Shown here: piece after piece, positions 18,173-27,314 of the stretch
Position numbering within the stretch: the first letter of the stretch is position 1
Layout of the letters: every line of letters begins with the position of its first letter
Source: Gammaproteobacteria bacterium
Lineage (GTDB): Bacteria; Pseudomonadota; Gammaproteobacteria; Arenicellales; Poriferihabitantaceae
NCBI GenBank assembly: GCA_024644945.1
Contig: JAHEGU010000025.1
Location: 1-45,602, forward strand
DNA: 45,602 nucleotides
Direction of reading: 5' to 3'
Made by a program: the position numbers and the translations under genes
The notes under the pieces: model-generated
Databases searched by the model: none
What the model was told of the DNA's origin: nothing
Seen by the model: the letters and a program-made list of their open reading frames with translations, nothing else

Positions 18173-19258
18173 TTAGGCGTTGGTTTTCTGAAAGGTTTGC
18201 ATGAAATCGACCAACGCCGCTACGCTCTCGTAAGGCAAGGCATTGTAGATACTGGCGCGACATCCTCCCACACTTCTATGCCCTTTGAGATTTAGTAAGT
18301 CTGATTGCGTTGCTTCGGCGATAAACTTCTGCTCCAATTCTTCACTAGGTAGTCGAAATACCACGTTCATATGAGAGCGTGACGCGACCTCTACAGGGCA
18401 GTTGTAAAAACTTCCGCTACCGTCGATTGCGTCATATAACAAACCTGATTTCTTTATTGCGTTGTGCTCCATTGCCTGCAGACCACCCTCTGCTTTCATC
18501 CATTTCAAAACTTTTCCAAGCATATAGATGGTAAAAACAGGTGGAGTATTGAACATTGAACCTTTTTCCTCCTGAATATCATAGCGAAGGTAGCGGCCGA
18601 TGTTTCTATTGGTGTGTTCGAGGATCGATTTACGTACAAATACCACAGCCATTCCAGCTGGGCCGAGATTTTTCTGTACTCCGCCATAAACCAAATCAAA
18701 TTTTCTCCACGGGATTGGCCTCGACATGTAATCAGATGACATGTCGCCCACCAGAGGAACATTTACATCCGGCCATTCATGTATGCGAATGCCGCCAATT
18801 GTCTCGTTGGAGGTGATATGAAGATAACGGGTATTTTCCTCTAGCTGCAACTCATTGCTCAGCGGCATTCGTGTGAAGTTGTCGGACTCTCCATCCCAGG
18901 CGAGGTATACGTTGCCGTATTCACGGGCGTCGGTTATAGCGCCTTTGGCCCAGGTGCCGGAGTTGACGTAGGCAGCCTTATCGTTAGCACCGAGCAGATT
19001 CATTGGAACCATTGAGAACTGCAAAAGAGCGCCACCTTGAAGGAATAATACGCTGAAGTCATCGGGAGCACCAAAAACTTCTTTTGCGAGCACCATGGCT
19101 TCGTTTGCCACCGCATCAAAGTGTTTTCCGCGGTGACTCATTTCGATCAAGGACATTCCGGCGCCCTGGTAGTCGACGAATTCCTTTTGCGCTTCTTCAA
19201 GTACCGACAAGGGCAGGGTGCAGGGCCCTGCGCTGAAATTATGTTTGCGATTGCTCAT
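18173..19258 (-). CDS. serC: Phosphoserine aminotransferase
   Basis: A 361-residue class V PLP aminotransferase converting 3-phosphohydroxypyruvate and glutamate to phosphoserine; it also acts in pyridoxal phosphate synthesis. It opens HNFSAGPCTLPL and has SLIEMSHRGKHF near residue 36. The PLP Lys196 is in YGGVQKNLGPAGM, and KGHRSVGGCRASIYNA is near the end. The length is that of the E. coli enzyme. It lies between serA (about 116 nt upstream) and DUF1015 (28 nt downstream), all on the minus strand. Confidence 0.97.
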   Translation of the reverse strand: MSNRKHNFSAGPCTLPLSVLEEAQKEFVDYQGAGMSLIEMSHRGKHFDAVANEAMVLAKEVFGAPDDFSVLFLQGGALLQFSMVPMNLLGANDKAAYVNSGTWAKGAITDAREYGNVYLAWDGESDNFTRMPLSNELQLEENTRYLHITSNETIGGIRIHEWPDVNVPLVGDMSSDYMSRPIPWRKFDLVYGGVQKNLGPAGMAVVFVRKSILEHTNRNIGRYLRYDIQEEKGSMFNTPPVFTIYMLGKVLKWMKAEGGLQAMEHNAIKKSGLLYDAIDGSGSFYNCPVEVASRSHMNVVFRLPSEELEQKFIAEATQSDLLNLKGHRSVGGCRASIYNALPYESVAALVDFMQTFQKTNA

Positions 19259-19342
19259 AGGTTTGTTTATGTAAATTGATTGTTTGTGAAAACCTGATCG
19301 TATAAACCATTAAGACGGGCCAAACCTTCTAGTCTGTAGGAT

Positions 19343-19384
19343 TTGTTCAAGCATTCTTGTTCAGGCATTCTTTTTCAAGCGTTG
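19343..19384. repeat. 14-nt tandem repeat, three copies, across the serA stop
   Basis: On the plus strand: TTGTTCAAGCATTC (19343-19356), TTGTTCAGGCATTC (19357-19370) and TTTTTCAAGCGTTG (19371-19384). The first two units differ at one base; the third has drifted and contains the serA stop codon (19375-19377). It looks like a local duplication of the serA 3' end. Confidence 0.7.
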
Positions 19385-20337
19385 ACGCAGTTAAGTATCT
19401 CTCCATTTTCGAATGCCTTCACAACCTCTATCACTCCATCCGCAACGGCGGTTTGAGCCTGTGTGGTCGACGCCCCGATATGGTGGGTGCCTACCACGTT
19501 CGGATGTCTCCCGATGGCGCAATCGAACTCGCATTGCGCGGAACCGGGTTCGCTCGCGTACACATCGAGTCCGGCACGGATTCCCTTGTTATCCATGGCC
19601 TCAATCAACGCCGATTCATCGACCAACTCTCCGCGAGAAGTGTTTATTAGAATTGCACCGTCTTTCATTTGCTCCAGGAACCCGCGATTCACCATGCTGC
19701 GGGTATCGTCCGTAGCAGGCAAATGAAGGCTGATAATATCGCAGTTTGTGGCCACTTGTTCAAAGGTATTGAGTTCTTTTATTCCCGCATCAGCTATCCT
19801 CTTTCTGGCTGATTCGCTTCGATTTGGCCGCGTGACGCCGTAAACTTCCATACCAAACGCCTGGGCTCTATCTGCGAGCGCCATGCCGATCGCACCAAGA
19901 CCCAAAATTCCGAGTTTTTGCCCGTAAAGACCTCGTGCCGCGCTGTACTTTTTCTTATTCCAGTATTGTTGCTTAAGATCACTGACATTGCTGGGGATAT
20001 TGCGGTCGATCGCGATGATCAGGCCCATGGCCAGCTCAGCAACCGCGATCGCATTGGCCCCAGGGACATTGCACACGCGAATTCCTTTATCGCTGGCGTG
20101 TTGTTTGTCGATAGTATTTGTCCCGGCACCCGCCCGAATTACCAACTTCAGGTTCTGCCCTGCGTCAAGGGTGTCTGCATTCACCTTTGTGCTACGGACA
20201 ATCAATACATCGTGATCGGCGATTTCTCCAGGTAGCGAATCCGCGTCCAGCGCAGGTGAAGAGGTGCAGACATGCCCCATCTGCTCCAGGAGGGTCTTGT
20301 GAGATTCCGGAAAATTATCGGCGATCAGAATATTCAT
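19375..20337 (-). CDS. serA: D-3-phosphoglycerate dehydrogenase, short form
   Basis: A 320-residue D-2-hydroxyacid dehydrogenase; the PGDH reaction oxidises 3-phosphoglycerate to 3-phosphohydroxypyruvate. Seen are VRSTKV, the catalytic Arg in VIRAGAGTNTID, the NAD loop LGILGLGAIGMALA, and the catalytic His in GTHHIGASTTQAQ, a PGDH-like sequence. It lacks the C-terminal ACT (and ASB) domains used for serine feedback in long PGDHs, so it is probably not serine-inhibited in the usual way. Other hydroxyacid dehydrogenases are similar, but the serC neighbour supports serA. The divergent neighbour is a glyoxylate-type aminotransferase. Confidence 0.9.
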   Translation of the reverse strand: MNILIADNFPESHKTLLEQMGHVCTSSPALDADSLPGEIADHDVLIVRSTKVNADTLDAGQNLKLVIRAGAGTNTIDKQHASDKGIRVCNVPGANAIAVAELAMGLIIAIDRNIPSNVSDLKQQYWNKKKYSAARGLYGQKLGILGLGAIGMALADRAQAFGMEVYGVTRPNRSESARKRIADAGIKELNTFEQVATNCDIISLHLPATDDTRSMVNRGFLEQMKDGAILINTSRGELVDESALIEAMDNKGIRAGLDVYASEPGSAQCEFDCAIGRHPNVVGTHHIGASTTQAQTAVADGVIEVVKAFENGEILNCVNA

Positions 20338-20691
20338 GTTCCTTCTATAGCTGAATGAATCAAAAAATTAGTGATAAAAATCGGTTTGAACCCACTAGTT
20401 TGTTCGAGAGCTGTTGACCCTTGCACCCGATCTGGATCCAAACTGGCGGCGGATTCTATTGTATTTAACGCTGAATCGGGCGATTGATTGCAATCTTGTC
20501 TAAATTCTTGTCGTATCAATTTTATCGAGGGTCGCTCACAGGCAACGAGTGCGTAAGGCATAGCCACGGTGCCATATAAGGATTGTATCTACAATCAGGC
20601 GAAGTTATTGTTGTCATAAGCAAGTATGATGTATTTAAGAGAGCTAGATAATTACTATCGTAAGTTCAATTTTTAACTCTAACTTCACGCA
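20338..20691. other. Divergent regulatory region between serA and the aminotransferase gene
   Basis: 354 nt without a gene. It should hold back-to-back promoters for serA (minus) and the aminotransferase (plus). Two palindromes stand out: GATTGCAATC at 20486-20495 and the longer operator-like site at 20581-20596. I see no fully convincing promoter hexamer pair. Confidence 0.5.
20581..20596. promoter_or_regulatory. Operator-like palindrome upstream of the aminotransferase gene
   Basis: GATTGTA-TC-TACAATC, perfect 7-nt arms around a 2-nt centre, about 95 nt before the aminotransferase ATG. The size and TTGTA/TACAA arms suit a dimeric regulator of GntR/FadR type, but no regulator gene is adjacent, so the binder is unknown. 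Confidence 0.45.
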
Positions 20692-21831
20692 ATGTATCAA
20701 TCATTTATACCGCCCAAACGGCTGCTGATGGGCCCCGGCCCGACCATGGTTCATCCTCGGGTGCTGGAAGCGGCTTCGCGACAGACCATTGGGCATCTGG
20801 ATCCCGCGTTTACAGGGCTGATGGAAGAAACCAAGTCGCTTCTTAAGTATGCGTTTCAGACTGAAAACTCTATGACTATGCCGGTAAGTGCACCGGGTTC
20901 CGCAGGAATGGAGATGTGTTTTGCTAACCTTGTTGAGCCGGGGGACACTGCGATCGTATGTATCAATGGTGTATTCGGTGACCGAATGAAGGAGAACGTG
21001 GAACGCAGCGGGGGACACGCAATCGTGGTCGAGGATTCTTGGGGCAAGCCGGTCAGCATTGACAAGGTAAAGCAGGCGCTCGAGCAGCATCCGGAAACCA
21101 AATTGGTAGCGTTCGTGCATGCGGAAACCTCGACCGGAGCCTTGTCTGATGCGAAGGCGCTGACAGAACTAGCCCATCAACATCATGCATTGGTCATTGT
21201 TGACGCTGTTACCTCTCTAGCCGGTGTACCGTTAATGGTCGATGAATGGCAGCTTGACGCGGTTTACTCTGGTAGTCAAAAGTGCCTGTCTGGTATGCCG
21301 GGCTTGTCGCCAGTTACCTTCGGTGAGAATGCTTTGGATAAAATCCGCGCACGTGGGACGCGTGTGCAAAGCTGGTTTCTGGATTTGAATCTGGTCATGG
21401 GCTACTGGAGTTCTGATGGGGGTCGCTCATACCATCATACCGCTCCGGTGAACGCGATTTACAGCCTTCACGAAGCGCTGCTGATGCTGCATGAGGAGGG
21501 AATTGAAAACAGCTGGGCCCGGCACCGGGAGAATCATTTGCTTCTGGTTGAGGGGCTTGAGGCGATGGGCCTGGAAATGCTTGTGCCGGCGGCGAGCCAG
21601 CTACCCCAGTTGAATGCAGTGAAAATACCAGACGGAGTTGATGACGTAGCGGTTCGAAATCGACTGCTGCAGGACTTCGATCTTGAGATAGGAGCGGGTC
21701 TTGGTGAGCTGGCTGGAAAAGTCTGGCGCATCGGGTTAATGGGTGAGTCGAGTCGACCAGAAAATGTTGAGTTCTGTCTGAGTGCCCTGAGGCAGGTGAT
21801 CGATGGCGGTTCAATAACTGCTGCAGCTTGA
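20692..21831 (+). CDS. Class V PLP aminotransferase, alanine/serine-glyoxylate type
   Basis: A 379-residue fold-type I PLP enzyme of the AGXT/serine-glyoxylate aminotransferase family. It opens RLLMGPGPTMVHPRVLEA, a family hallmark, with SAPGSAGMEMCFANL for the cofactor phosphate, DAVTSLAGVP with the PLP-ring Asp, and Lys197 in YSGSQKCLSGMPGLSP. It ends with the substrate-Arg region KVWRIGLMG. Members move amino groups from serine, alanine or similar donors to glyoxylate or pyruvate. It is divergent from serA, which suggests coordinated control of serine and glyoxylate flux. The exact donor and acceptor pair cannot be read from sequence. Confidence 0.9.
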   Translation: MYQSFIPPKRLLMGPGPTMVHPRVLEAASRQTIGHLDPAFTGLMEETKSLLKYAFQTENSMTMPVSAPGSAGMEMCFANLVEPGDTAIVCINGVFGDRMKENVERSGGHAIVVEDSWGKPVSIDKVKQALEQHPETKLVAFVHAETSTGALSDAKALTELAHQHHALVIVDAVTSLAGVPLMVDEWQLDAVYSGSQKCLSGMPGLSPVTFGENALDKIRARGTRVQSWFLDLNLVMGYWSSDGGRSYHHTAPVNAIYSLHEALLMLHEEGIENSWARHRENHLLLVEGLEAMGLEMLVPAASQLPQLNAVKIPDGVDDVAVRNRLLQDFDLEIGAGLGELAGKVWRIGLMGESSRPENVEFCLSALRQVIDGGSITAAA

Positions 21832-21878
21832 GGGAGAAAGATCGTTTGGAAGCGCGTGATGTGAGTGCTTCCGATCAG

Positions 21879-22844
21879 CTATATATCACTGCGATTACAT
21901 TTAACAATGCCCTTTTCTGAAATTGATACGGCAATTTCATTTTTCGTTTGAAGTACTTTTGAAGCAAACCTCTGATCTTGCATGAGTAAGCTTTCGGCTT
22001 TTGCCACCTGCTCAAGCGCTTGACTCGAGCAGCCCTGGGCAAGGAGGACATTAGCCAGGTTGTTTCTTCCAGAGACGCTATCAGGGTGATATTTCAAAAG
22101 TTGTCTAAATGCATTCTCGGATTCAACCAGATCGCCTGTTTGGAACGCCGTTGATCCGACGCCGGTCCAGAGAAACTCTGAATCAGGCCAGTGCGACAGT
22201 GCACCCGAATACGCCAGCATAGCTAGCTCCAGGTTATCGGTTTGTCCGATATCCACTAGTGCTTCGAAGTAGTCCTGCTGAGATAATGTTTCAATCATCT
22301 CACCCGGTTGAAGCAATACTATTGCCCAGCGTTGTCCCCAATCCCAAGTTCTGAGAAAAGATCGTAGACTCATGACCTTACGTTGCTTAGCTCCAGACCT
22401 CAGGATCAGTTTGTTGGAACTTATGTCGTAGCCGACCAACACTGAATAGTGCCAGCGAGGATTTCCAGGCGTTGCGAGGTTCTGCAACAGCAGTACGGGT
22501 TTTCCCAATGCGACGGTATCGAATAGAGATTGGATCTCTATCGATAATCTTACCGGGATGTATCCCTGCCTCCGGGACGCGGCCAGCATTTCAACCTGTA
22601 GACTACCTTCGACAGACGGAATGAAAAGGTGCTCTGACAGAGCGGCCGGGCTGACAGAGGCGCCCTCTGCGACCATCAAAGTCGCGAGTGCGGCAGGACC
22701 ACAATGAAACTCGGTTTGCGGAAAAAAAGGGGTCTCTGATAGCTCCGCGTGCAGCGGAATATTAGGATTAGTATTCTCTGGAAGCGGGCTTAGGCATCCG
22801 CTTAAAACTAAACAAACAAGTGTAACGGTGAGTAAGCGCCCCAA
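21879..22844 (-). CDS. PA2778-family C39-like cysteine peptidase lipoprotein
   Basis: A 321-residue predicted lipoprotein; the lipobox LSGC gives Cys17. A C39-like papain-fold domain has Cys48 in FHCGPAALATL and His132 in RWHYSVLVGYD. After the His, the segment ILRSGAKQR has no obvious Asp where bacteriocin-processing C39 enzymes carry one. A TPR-like tail (about 200-310) contains GRNNLANVLLAQG. This matches the PA2778 family, which is regularly paired with a PA2779-family membrane protein, as here, 27 nt upstream. The substrate and role of the pair are not established to my knowledge. It is probably anchored to an envelope membrane. Confidence 0.85.
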   Translation of the reverse strand: MGRLLTVTLVCLVLSGCLSPLPENTNPNIPLHAELSETPFFPQTEFHCGPAALATLMVAEGASVSPAALSEHLFIPSVEGSLQVEMLAASRRQGYIPVRLSIEIQSLFDTVALGKPVLLLQNLATPGNPRWHYSVLVGYDISSNKLILRSGAKQRKVMSLRSFLRTWDWGQRWAIVLLQPGEMIETLSQQDYFEALVDIGQTDNLELAMLAYSGALSHWPDSEFLWTGVGSTAFQTGDLVESENAFRQLLKYHPDSVSGRNNLANVLLAQGCSSQALEQVAKAESLLMQDQRFASKVLQTKNEIAVSISEKGIVKCNRSDI

Positions 22845-22871
22845 TCTCGTTAGTCAAAAGCGGCTTGTTAG

Positions 22872-23249
22872 CTAAATACGGTTAAAAATGTTAGTGACTC
22901 CGACAAGTTCCAGAATCAGCAGTACCAGAAAGACGATTCCTATTATTTCCAGGGCACCTTGCCCCGCTGGAAGTGAATCAATTTTGTTTTGGATCAGTCG
23001 CAGCTCACTTTCGCTGAGGGCCGCGGCGCGCTGAGTTGCCGCTAGGGGAGAAACGCCATGCTCGATCAATACCTGGACCACCTGCTGGCGAAGTTCTAAT
23101 CGATCGGGGGCGCCACCGGAAGAAGCACCATCATGACCCAAAATTTCGCTTGCGCTGACCATCGCGGCCGCTGCCGGCTGCAGGGCTGAAGTGAATAGAA
23201 ATAAGCAAACAAACAAACGACAGAATAATTTAAATGGTCTATCTCGCAT
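22872..23249 (-). CDS. PA2779-family small membrane protein
   Basis: About 125 residues. An N-terminal signal-like helix (FKLFCRLFVCLFLFTSALQP) ends near an Ala-rich site. A helical soluble stretch with GVSPLAATQRAAALS follows, then a C-terminal membrane helix, ALEIIGIVFLVLLILELVGV, and a short tail. The length, the two hydrophobic ends and the partner gene fit the PA2779 family. The ATG at 23249 is preferred because the signal sequence begins there; the frame is open to 23333. It likely shares a transcript with the PA2778-family gene. Function is unknown. Confidence 0.82.
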   Translation of the reverse strand: MRDRPFKLFCRLFVCLFLFTSALQPAAAAMVSASEILGHDGASSGGAPDRLELRQQVVQVLIEHGVSPLAATQRAAALSESELRLIQNKIDSLPAGQGALEIIGIVFLVLLILELVGVTNIFNRI

Positions 23250-23359
23250 GATGTGTTCTCTAAAACAGATTTTGTGTATTGTTAGTCTGTTATTCAAACA
23301 GTTTGACGCCGATGTGTCCAGCATTCGAAACAAGTATTAATTGCCGCGCTCGAATTCAT

Positions 23360-23400
23360 TGCAATCACAGCCTATTTTGTCTCTATTCAGAGACATTGCA
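23360..23400. repeat. Nested inverted repeats between asd and the PA2779-family gene
   Basis: The inner perfect stem is GTCTCT-ATTC-AGAGAC (23379-23394), with outer arms TGCAAT (23360-23365) and ATTGCA (23395-23400). No U-tract follows on either strand, so this is not a typical terminator. It could be an operator or an RNA element. Confidence 0.4.
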
Positions 23401-23431
23401 CTTAACCTGGATCGATTCAACAAGAGAACTA

Positions 23432-24559
23432 TCAGTAGTCAAACTCGGATAATATCCGCAGCATCCTGCGAAGGGGTTCTGCGGCGCCCCATAAAAGCTG
23501 GTCGCCGACAGTAAACGCAGACAGGTACTCGCCGCCCATATGCAGCTTACGAACCCGACCGATAGGTATCTGCAGGGTGCCAGTAACCTGCGCGGGGGTC
23601 AATCTGGAGAGCGATGCCTCGCGTTGATTTGGTATCAATGTAACCCAATCATTAGCGTTTTCAAGTAAAGACTCGATTTGGTCAAGAGGGATATCGTGTC
23701 TGAGTTTAATCGTAAAAGCCTGACTATGGCAGCGCATGGTGCCAATACGTATGCAGGTGCTTTCAATCGGAATCGGCGCGCTGTCTCGACCCAGGATCTT
23801 GTTGGTTTCTACCGAACCCTTCCACTCTTCGCGGCTAGTACCCGAGTCCAAATCCTTATCGATCCATGGTAATAAATTTCCAGCAAGGGAATACCCGATT
23901 TCCTTCACAGGCAAATCTGATCCACGCATAGCAGCAATCACCGCCTTGTCGATATCGAGAACAGGGGTGTTTTGATCTTCCAGCATAGAGCGGCTGTGGG
24001 CGTTAAGGTATCCCATTTGTTCGATCAGCTCTCGCATCTGACGAGCGCCACCCCCAGATATTGCCTGATAGGTCACGACCGTCATCCACTCGACCAGATC
24101 GGCATTCAGCAGCCCATCCAACGCCATCAGCATTAAACTTACGGTACAGTTGCCACCAATGAAGTCTTTGCATCCAGATGTGAGCCCGTGTTCAATCACT
24201 GGCATGTTCACCGGATCCAGGATAATTACAGCCTCCGGCTCCATGCGCAGGGTCGATGCTGCGTCAATCCAGTAGCCAAACCAGCCACGTGCGCGCAGGG
24301 CAGTATGTACCTCCGCGGTATAGTCCCCACCCTGGCAGGTTACGATCGCATCTAGATTGCCGAGCAGGTCAAGATCTTTGGCATCGAGTAAAGGGCTGGA
24401 TTTTTGTCCAATATCAGGGCCCGGCTGGCCTATTTGTGAGGTGGTGAAAAACGAGGGCTCTTCAATTAAAGAGAAATCCCTCTCTTCCATCATGCGCTGC
24501 AACAGCACGGAACCAACCATCCCGCGCCACCCGACAAAACCAACCCGATTAAGCTTCAT
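23432..24559 (-). CDS. asd: Aspartate-semialdehyde dehydrogenase
   Basis: A 375-residue enzyme of the gammaproteobacterial Asd type, reducing aspartyl phosphate to aspartate semialdehyde for Lys/DAP, Thr and Met synthesis. The N-terminal NADP site is VGFVGWRGMVGSVL. Catalytic Cys138 lies in IGGNCTVSLML, and the substrate-binding YQAISGGGARQM follows. The length is normal. It is a single minus-strand gene divergent from rpsO. Confidence 0.96.
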   Translation of the reverse strand: MKLNRVGFVGWRGMVGSVLLQRMMEERDFSLIEEPSFFTTSQIGQPGPDIGQKSSPLLDAKDLDLLGNLDAIVTCQGGDYTAEVHTALRARGWFGYWIDAASTLRMEPEAVIILDPVNMPVIEHGLTSGCKDFIGGNCTVSLMLMALDGLLNADLVEWMTVVTYQAISGGGARQMRELIEQMGYLNAHSRSMLEDQNTPVLDIDKAVIAAMRGSDLPVKEIGYSLAGNLLPWIDKDLDSGTSREEWKGSVETNKILGRDSAPIPIESTCIRIGTMRCHSQAFTIKLRHDIPLDQIESLLENANDWVTLIPNQREASLSRLTPAQVTGTLQIPIGRVRKLHMGGEYLSAFTVGDQLLWGAAEPLRRMLRILSEFDY

Positions 24560-24656
24560 AGCAGGATTTCTCGACTTTCATTATTTTCACTGATTCAAGG
24601 GCGTCGAATTATAAGGCTTCAATAGGTAAAAATCTTGATATTTCCTGAGCTTAGTC

Positions 24657-24685
24657 TTGTCCCACAGTGGTCTGGTCGTTAGAAT
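24657..24685 (+). promoter_or_regulatory. Probable sigma-70 promoter of rpsO-pnp
   Basis: TTGTCC (24657-24662), a 17-nt spacer and TAGAAT (24680-24685), followed by a G/C-rich discriminator typical of ribosomal protein promoters. The leader to the rpsO ATG is about 100 nt. Confidence 0.65.
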
Positions 24686-24791
24686 ACGCGCCCCCGACCG
24701 CGCAATTGGAAGGGATACGGTGTATCGAGGTTGTCACGGATTTAAATAACGACTTCGGCACAGGTAATAACATTTTAAGCAGGGCATTATC

Positions 24792-25061
24792 ATGGCTTTA
24801 ACCGCCGAAGATAAGGCTGCGGTGGTCAAACAACACCAACGTGGCGAGGGTGACACTGGGTCTCCCGAGGTTCAAATTGCGCTGATGACAGCGCGTATCC
24901 AGGATCTATCTGATCATTTCAAAACTCATATCCATGACCACCATTCCCGTCAAGGGTTGTTGCGACTGGTTAATCATCGCCGCAAGTTGCTGAGCTACCT
25001 CAGAAAGACAGATATCGAACGCTACCGTGCATTAATTGCAAAGCTTGGTTTGCGTAAATAG
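24792..25061 (+). CDS. rpsO: 30S ribosomal protein S15
   Basis: 89 residues, the exact family length. It has the S15 signature [17 protein letters not shown] and [20 protein letters not shown], which binds the 16S rRNA central domain, and ends AKLGLRK. It is followed after 50 nt by pnp, the classical rpsO-pnp operon. A short stem AGCGC-AAG-GCGCT (25087-25099) lies in the gap, where RNA processing controls pnp in relatives. Confidence 0.97.
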   Translation: MALTAEDKAAVVKQHQRGEGDTGSPEVQIALMTARIQDLSDHFKTHIHDHHSRQGLLRLVNHRRKLLSYLRKTDIERYRALIAKLGLRK

Positions 25062-25111
25062 GCCGGTCTATCTGACAGGTCCCCAAAGCGCAAGGCGCTG
25101 GAGAATATATA

Positions 25112-27205
25112 GTGAGTAAAGTAGTAAAGACCTTTCAATATGGTCAACACGAAGTGCGTCTGGAAACAGGTGAGGTCGCACGACAGGCACATGGTGCAGT
25201 GATCGCCAGTATGGGCGATACCGTGGTAATGGTGACGGTAGTGGGGAGGGATGGAGATTCCGGGCGGGATTTCTTTCCTCTGACGGTAGATTACGAAGAG
25301 CGTAACTATGCCGCGGGGCGAATCCCAGGTGGATTCTTTAAAAGAGAGGGTCGTCCTTCCGAGACCGCTATTCTGACCTGTCGTTTGATTGATAGACCCA
25401 TACGTCCGTTGTTTCCAGATGGCTTTATGAATGAAGTTCAGGTGATTGCGACTGTTTTGTCCATTGATCCGGAGATTAATCCGGACATTCTGGCCATGAT
25501 CGGTACCTCTGCAGCGCTTGAAATTTCTGGCCTTCCTTTTAATGGCCCAATCGGCGCTGCACGGGTTGGTTTCGTCGAAGGAGAATACGTCCTCAATCCC
25601 AGTAGAACCATTATTGACGAACAATCACGCCTGAATCTGGTAGTTGCTGGTACCGAAAACGCGGTACTAATGGTGGAATCCGAGGCGGATGTGCTGAGTG
25701 AGGAACAAATGCTCGGCGCGGTAATGTTTGGGCATGAGTCGAGCAAGGCGGTGATCAATGCCGTTAAGGAACTAGGTCAGGAAGCCGGTAAGCCGAAATG
25801 GGAGTGGCAGCCCCCGGTTCGAGATACCTCAATTGCCGAAAGCGTAGCCAGCATAGCTTCGGACCGCACTGCCGAGGCTTACACGGTATCAGACAAAGTC
25901 GAGAGAGGTAATGCGCTAGGTGCGGTTAAGGAAGCGCTTATTTCTGAACTCTGTCCGGACGGTGCTGAGCAAGATATTTCTGCGGTTGTGATGGATGAGT
26001 TTAAGAAGGTGCAGAAGAATGTTGTCCGTGGCCGTATTCTGGAGGGTCAGCCGCGAATTGACGGTCGCGATACCCGCACAGTGCGTCCAATTAATATTCA
26101 GACCGGCGTGCTTCCGCGTACTCATGGTTCCGCTAACTTTACCCGTGGTGAAACTCAGGCTATCGTGGTCGTTACTTTGGGAACCGAGCGTGATTCGCAG
26201 ATTATTGACGCATTAGATGGGGAATATCGGGATAGCTTCATGCTGCACTATAATTTTCCTCCTTACTGTGTCGGTGAAACTGGTCGAGTGGGGAGCCCCA
26301 AGCGCCGCGAAATCGGACATGGGCGCCTAGCGAAGCGAGGAATACTTGCGGTCATTCCGGACCAGGAGAAATTTCCTTACACCATCCGCGTGGTGTCAGA
26401 AATAACCGAATCAAATGGTTCCAGCTCCATGGCTAGTGTTTGTGGTTCAAGCCTGGCGTTGATGGACGCAGGGGTACCGATAAAGAGCCCGGTTGCCGGT
26501 GTTGCGATGGGTTTAATCAAAGACCAGGATAACTTTGCGGTATTAACCGATATCCTTGGAGACGAAGATCACCTTGGCGATATGGATTTCAAGGTAGCCG
26601 GTACTGCTGAGGGTATTACTGCACTGCAAATGGACATCAAAATTGATGGAATCACCCGAGAGATTATGGAACAGGCGCTGTCTCAGGCGCAGGAAGGCAG
26701 GTTGCACATTCTTGAGGAGATGAAAAAAGTTATTTCAACGCCTCGCCCAGAGATGTCGGACTATGCGCCGCGAATTATGACGATTAAGATTAATCCTGAG
26801 AAGATTCGCGATGTAATCGGAAAGGGCGGATCAACAATTCGAGCATTGTCTGAAGAAACCGGTGTAAGTATCGATATTGATGATGATGGCACCATAAAGA
26901 TCGCCTCTACCGATAACGCGGCAGCTAAAGAAGCTATTCGCAGGATTGAACAGATTACGGCAGAGGTCGAAGTCGACGCGATATATACTGGTAAAGTTGT
27001 TCGATTGATGGATTTCGGAGCATTTGTGAACATACTGCCTGGGCGTGATGGCTTGGTGCATATCTCACAGATTTCCAACGAACGCGTTAACCAGGTCAGC
27101 GACGTGCTGAGCGAAGGAGATCAGGTTACAGTTAAAGTGCTCGAGGTCGATAAGCAGGGAAGAGTTCGGCTCAGCATGAAAGCAGTGGAAGTGGCTCAAA
27201 GCTGA
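25112..27205 (+). CDS. pnp: Polyribonucleotide nucleotidyltransferase
   Basis: A 697-residue PNPase: 3'-to-5' phosphorolytic RNA decay and core of the degradosome in many bacteria. Two RNase PH domains are visible. The first has [23 protein letters not shown]. The second has [15 protein letters not shown] and the active [18 protein letters not shown] domain ([15 protein letters not shown]) and an S1 domain ([20 protein letters not shown]) end the protein. It starts at a GTG with GGAG about 9 nt upstream. A strong terminator follows. Confidence 0.97.
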   Translation: MSKVVKTFQYGQHEVRLETGEVARQAHGAVIASMGDTVVMVTVVGRDGDSGRDFFPLTVDYEERNYAAGRIPGGFFKREGRPSETAILTCRLIDRPIRPLFPDGFMNEVQVIATVLSIDPEINPDILAMIGTSAALEISGLPFNGPIGAARVGFVEGEYVLNPSRTIIDEQSRLNLVVAGTENAVLMVESEADVLSEEQMLGAVMFGHESSKAVINAVKELGQEAGKPKWEWQPPVRDTSIAESVASIASDRTAEAYTVSDKVERGNALGAVKEALISELCPDGAEQDISAVVMDEFKKVQKNVVRGRILEGQPRIDGRDTRTVRPINIQTGVLPRTHGSANFTRGETQAIVVVTLGTERDSQIIDALDGEYRDSFMLHYNFPPYCVGETGRVGSPKRREIGHGRLAKRGILAVIPDQEKFPYTIRVVSEITESNGSSSMASVCGSSLALMDAGVPIKSPVAGVAMGLIKDQDNFAVLTDILGDEDHLGDMDFKVAGTAEGITALQMDIKIDGITREIMEQALSQAQEGRLHILEEMKKVISTPRPEMSDYAPRIMTIKINPEKIRDVIGKGGSTIRALSEETGVSIDIDDDGTIKIASTDNAAAKEAIRRIEQITAEVEVDAIYTGKVVRLMDFGAFVNILPGRDGLVHISQISNERVNQVSDVLSEGDQVTVKVLEVDKQGRVRLSMKAVEVAQS

Positions 27206-27235
27206 TATTCACTGAAATGCCCAATCTAGTGGCAT

Positions 27236-27265
27236 AAAAAGGGAAGTCTACTTCCCTTTTTTTTT
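27236..27265 (+). terminator. Rho-independent terminator of rpsO-pnp
   Basis: AAAAAGGGAAG-TCTA-CTTCCCTTTTT with further T residues. The stem pairs 27236-27246 with 27251-27261, followed by a T-run to 27265, about 30 nt after the pnp stop. Confidence 0.92.
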
Positions 27266-27314
27266 GCCCCGATTCTCCTATATACTGGACCTAAGTGAGA
27301 GCAATACGTTATAA

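Noticed and set aside
20701-21120. A minus-strand frame inside the aminotransferase gene
   Set aside because: It is a shadow of the strong plus-strand coding frame and shows no family match.
21848-21872. Possible terminator GGAAGC/GCTTCC between the aminotransferase and PA2778-family genes
   Set aside because: The stem has only 6 bp with a 13-nt loop and no T-run on either strand.
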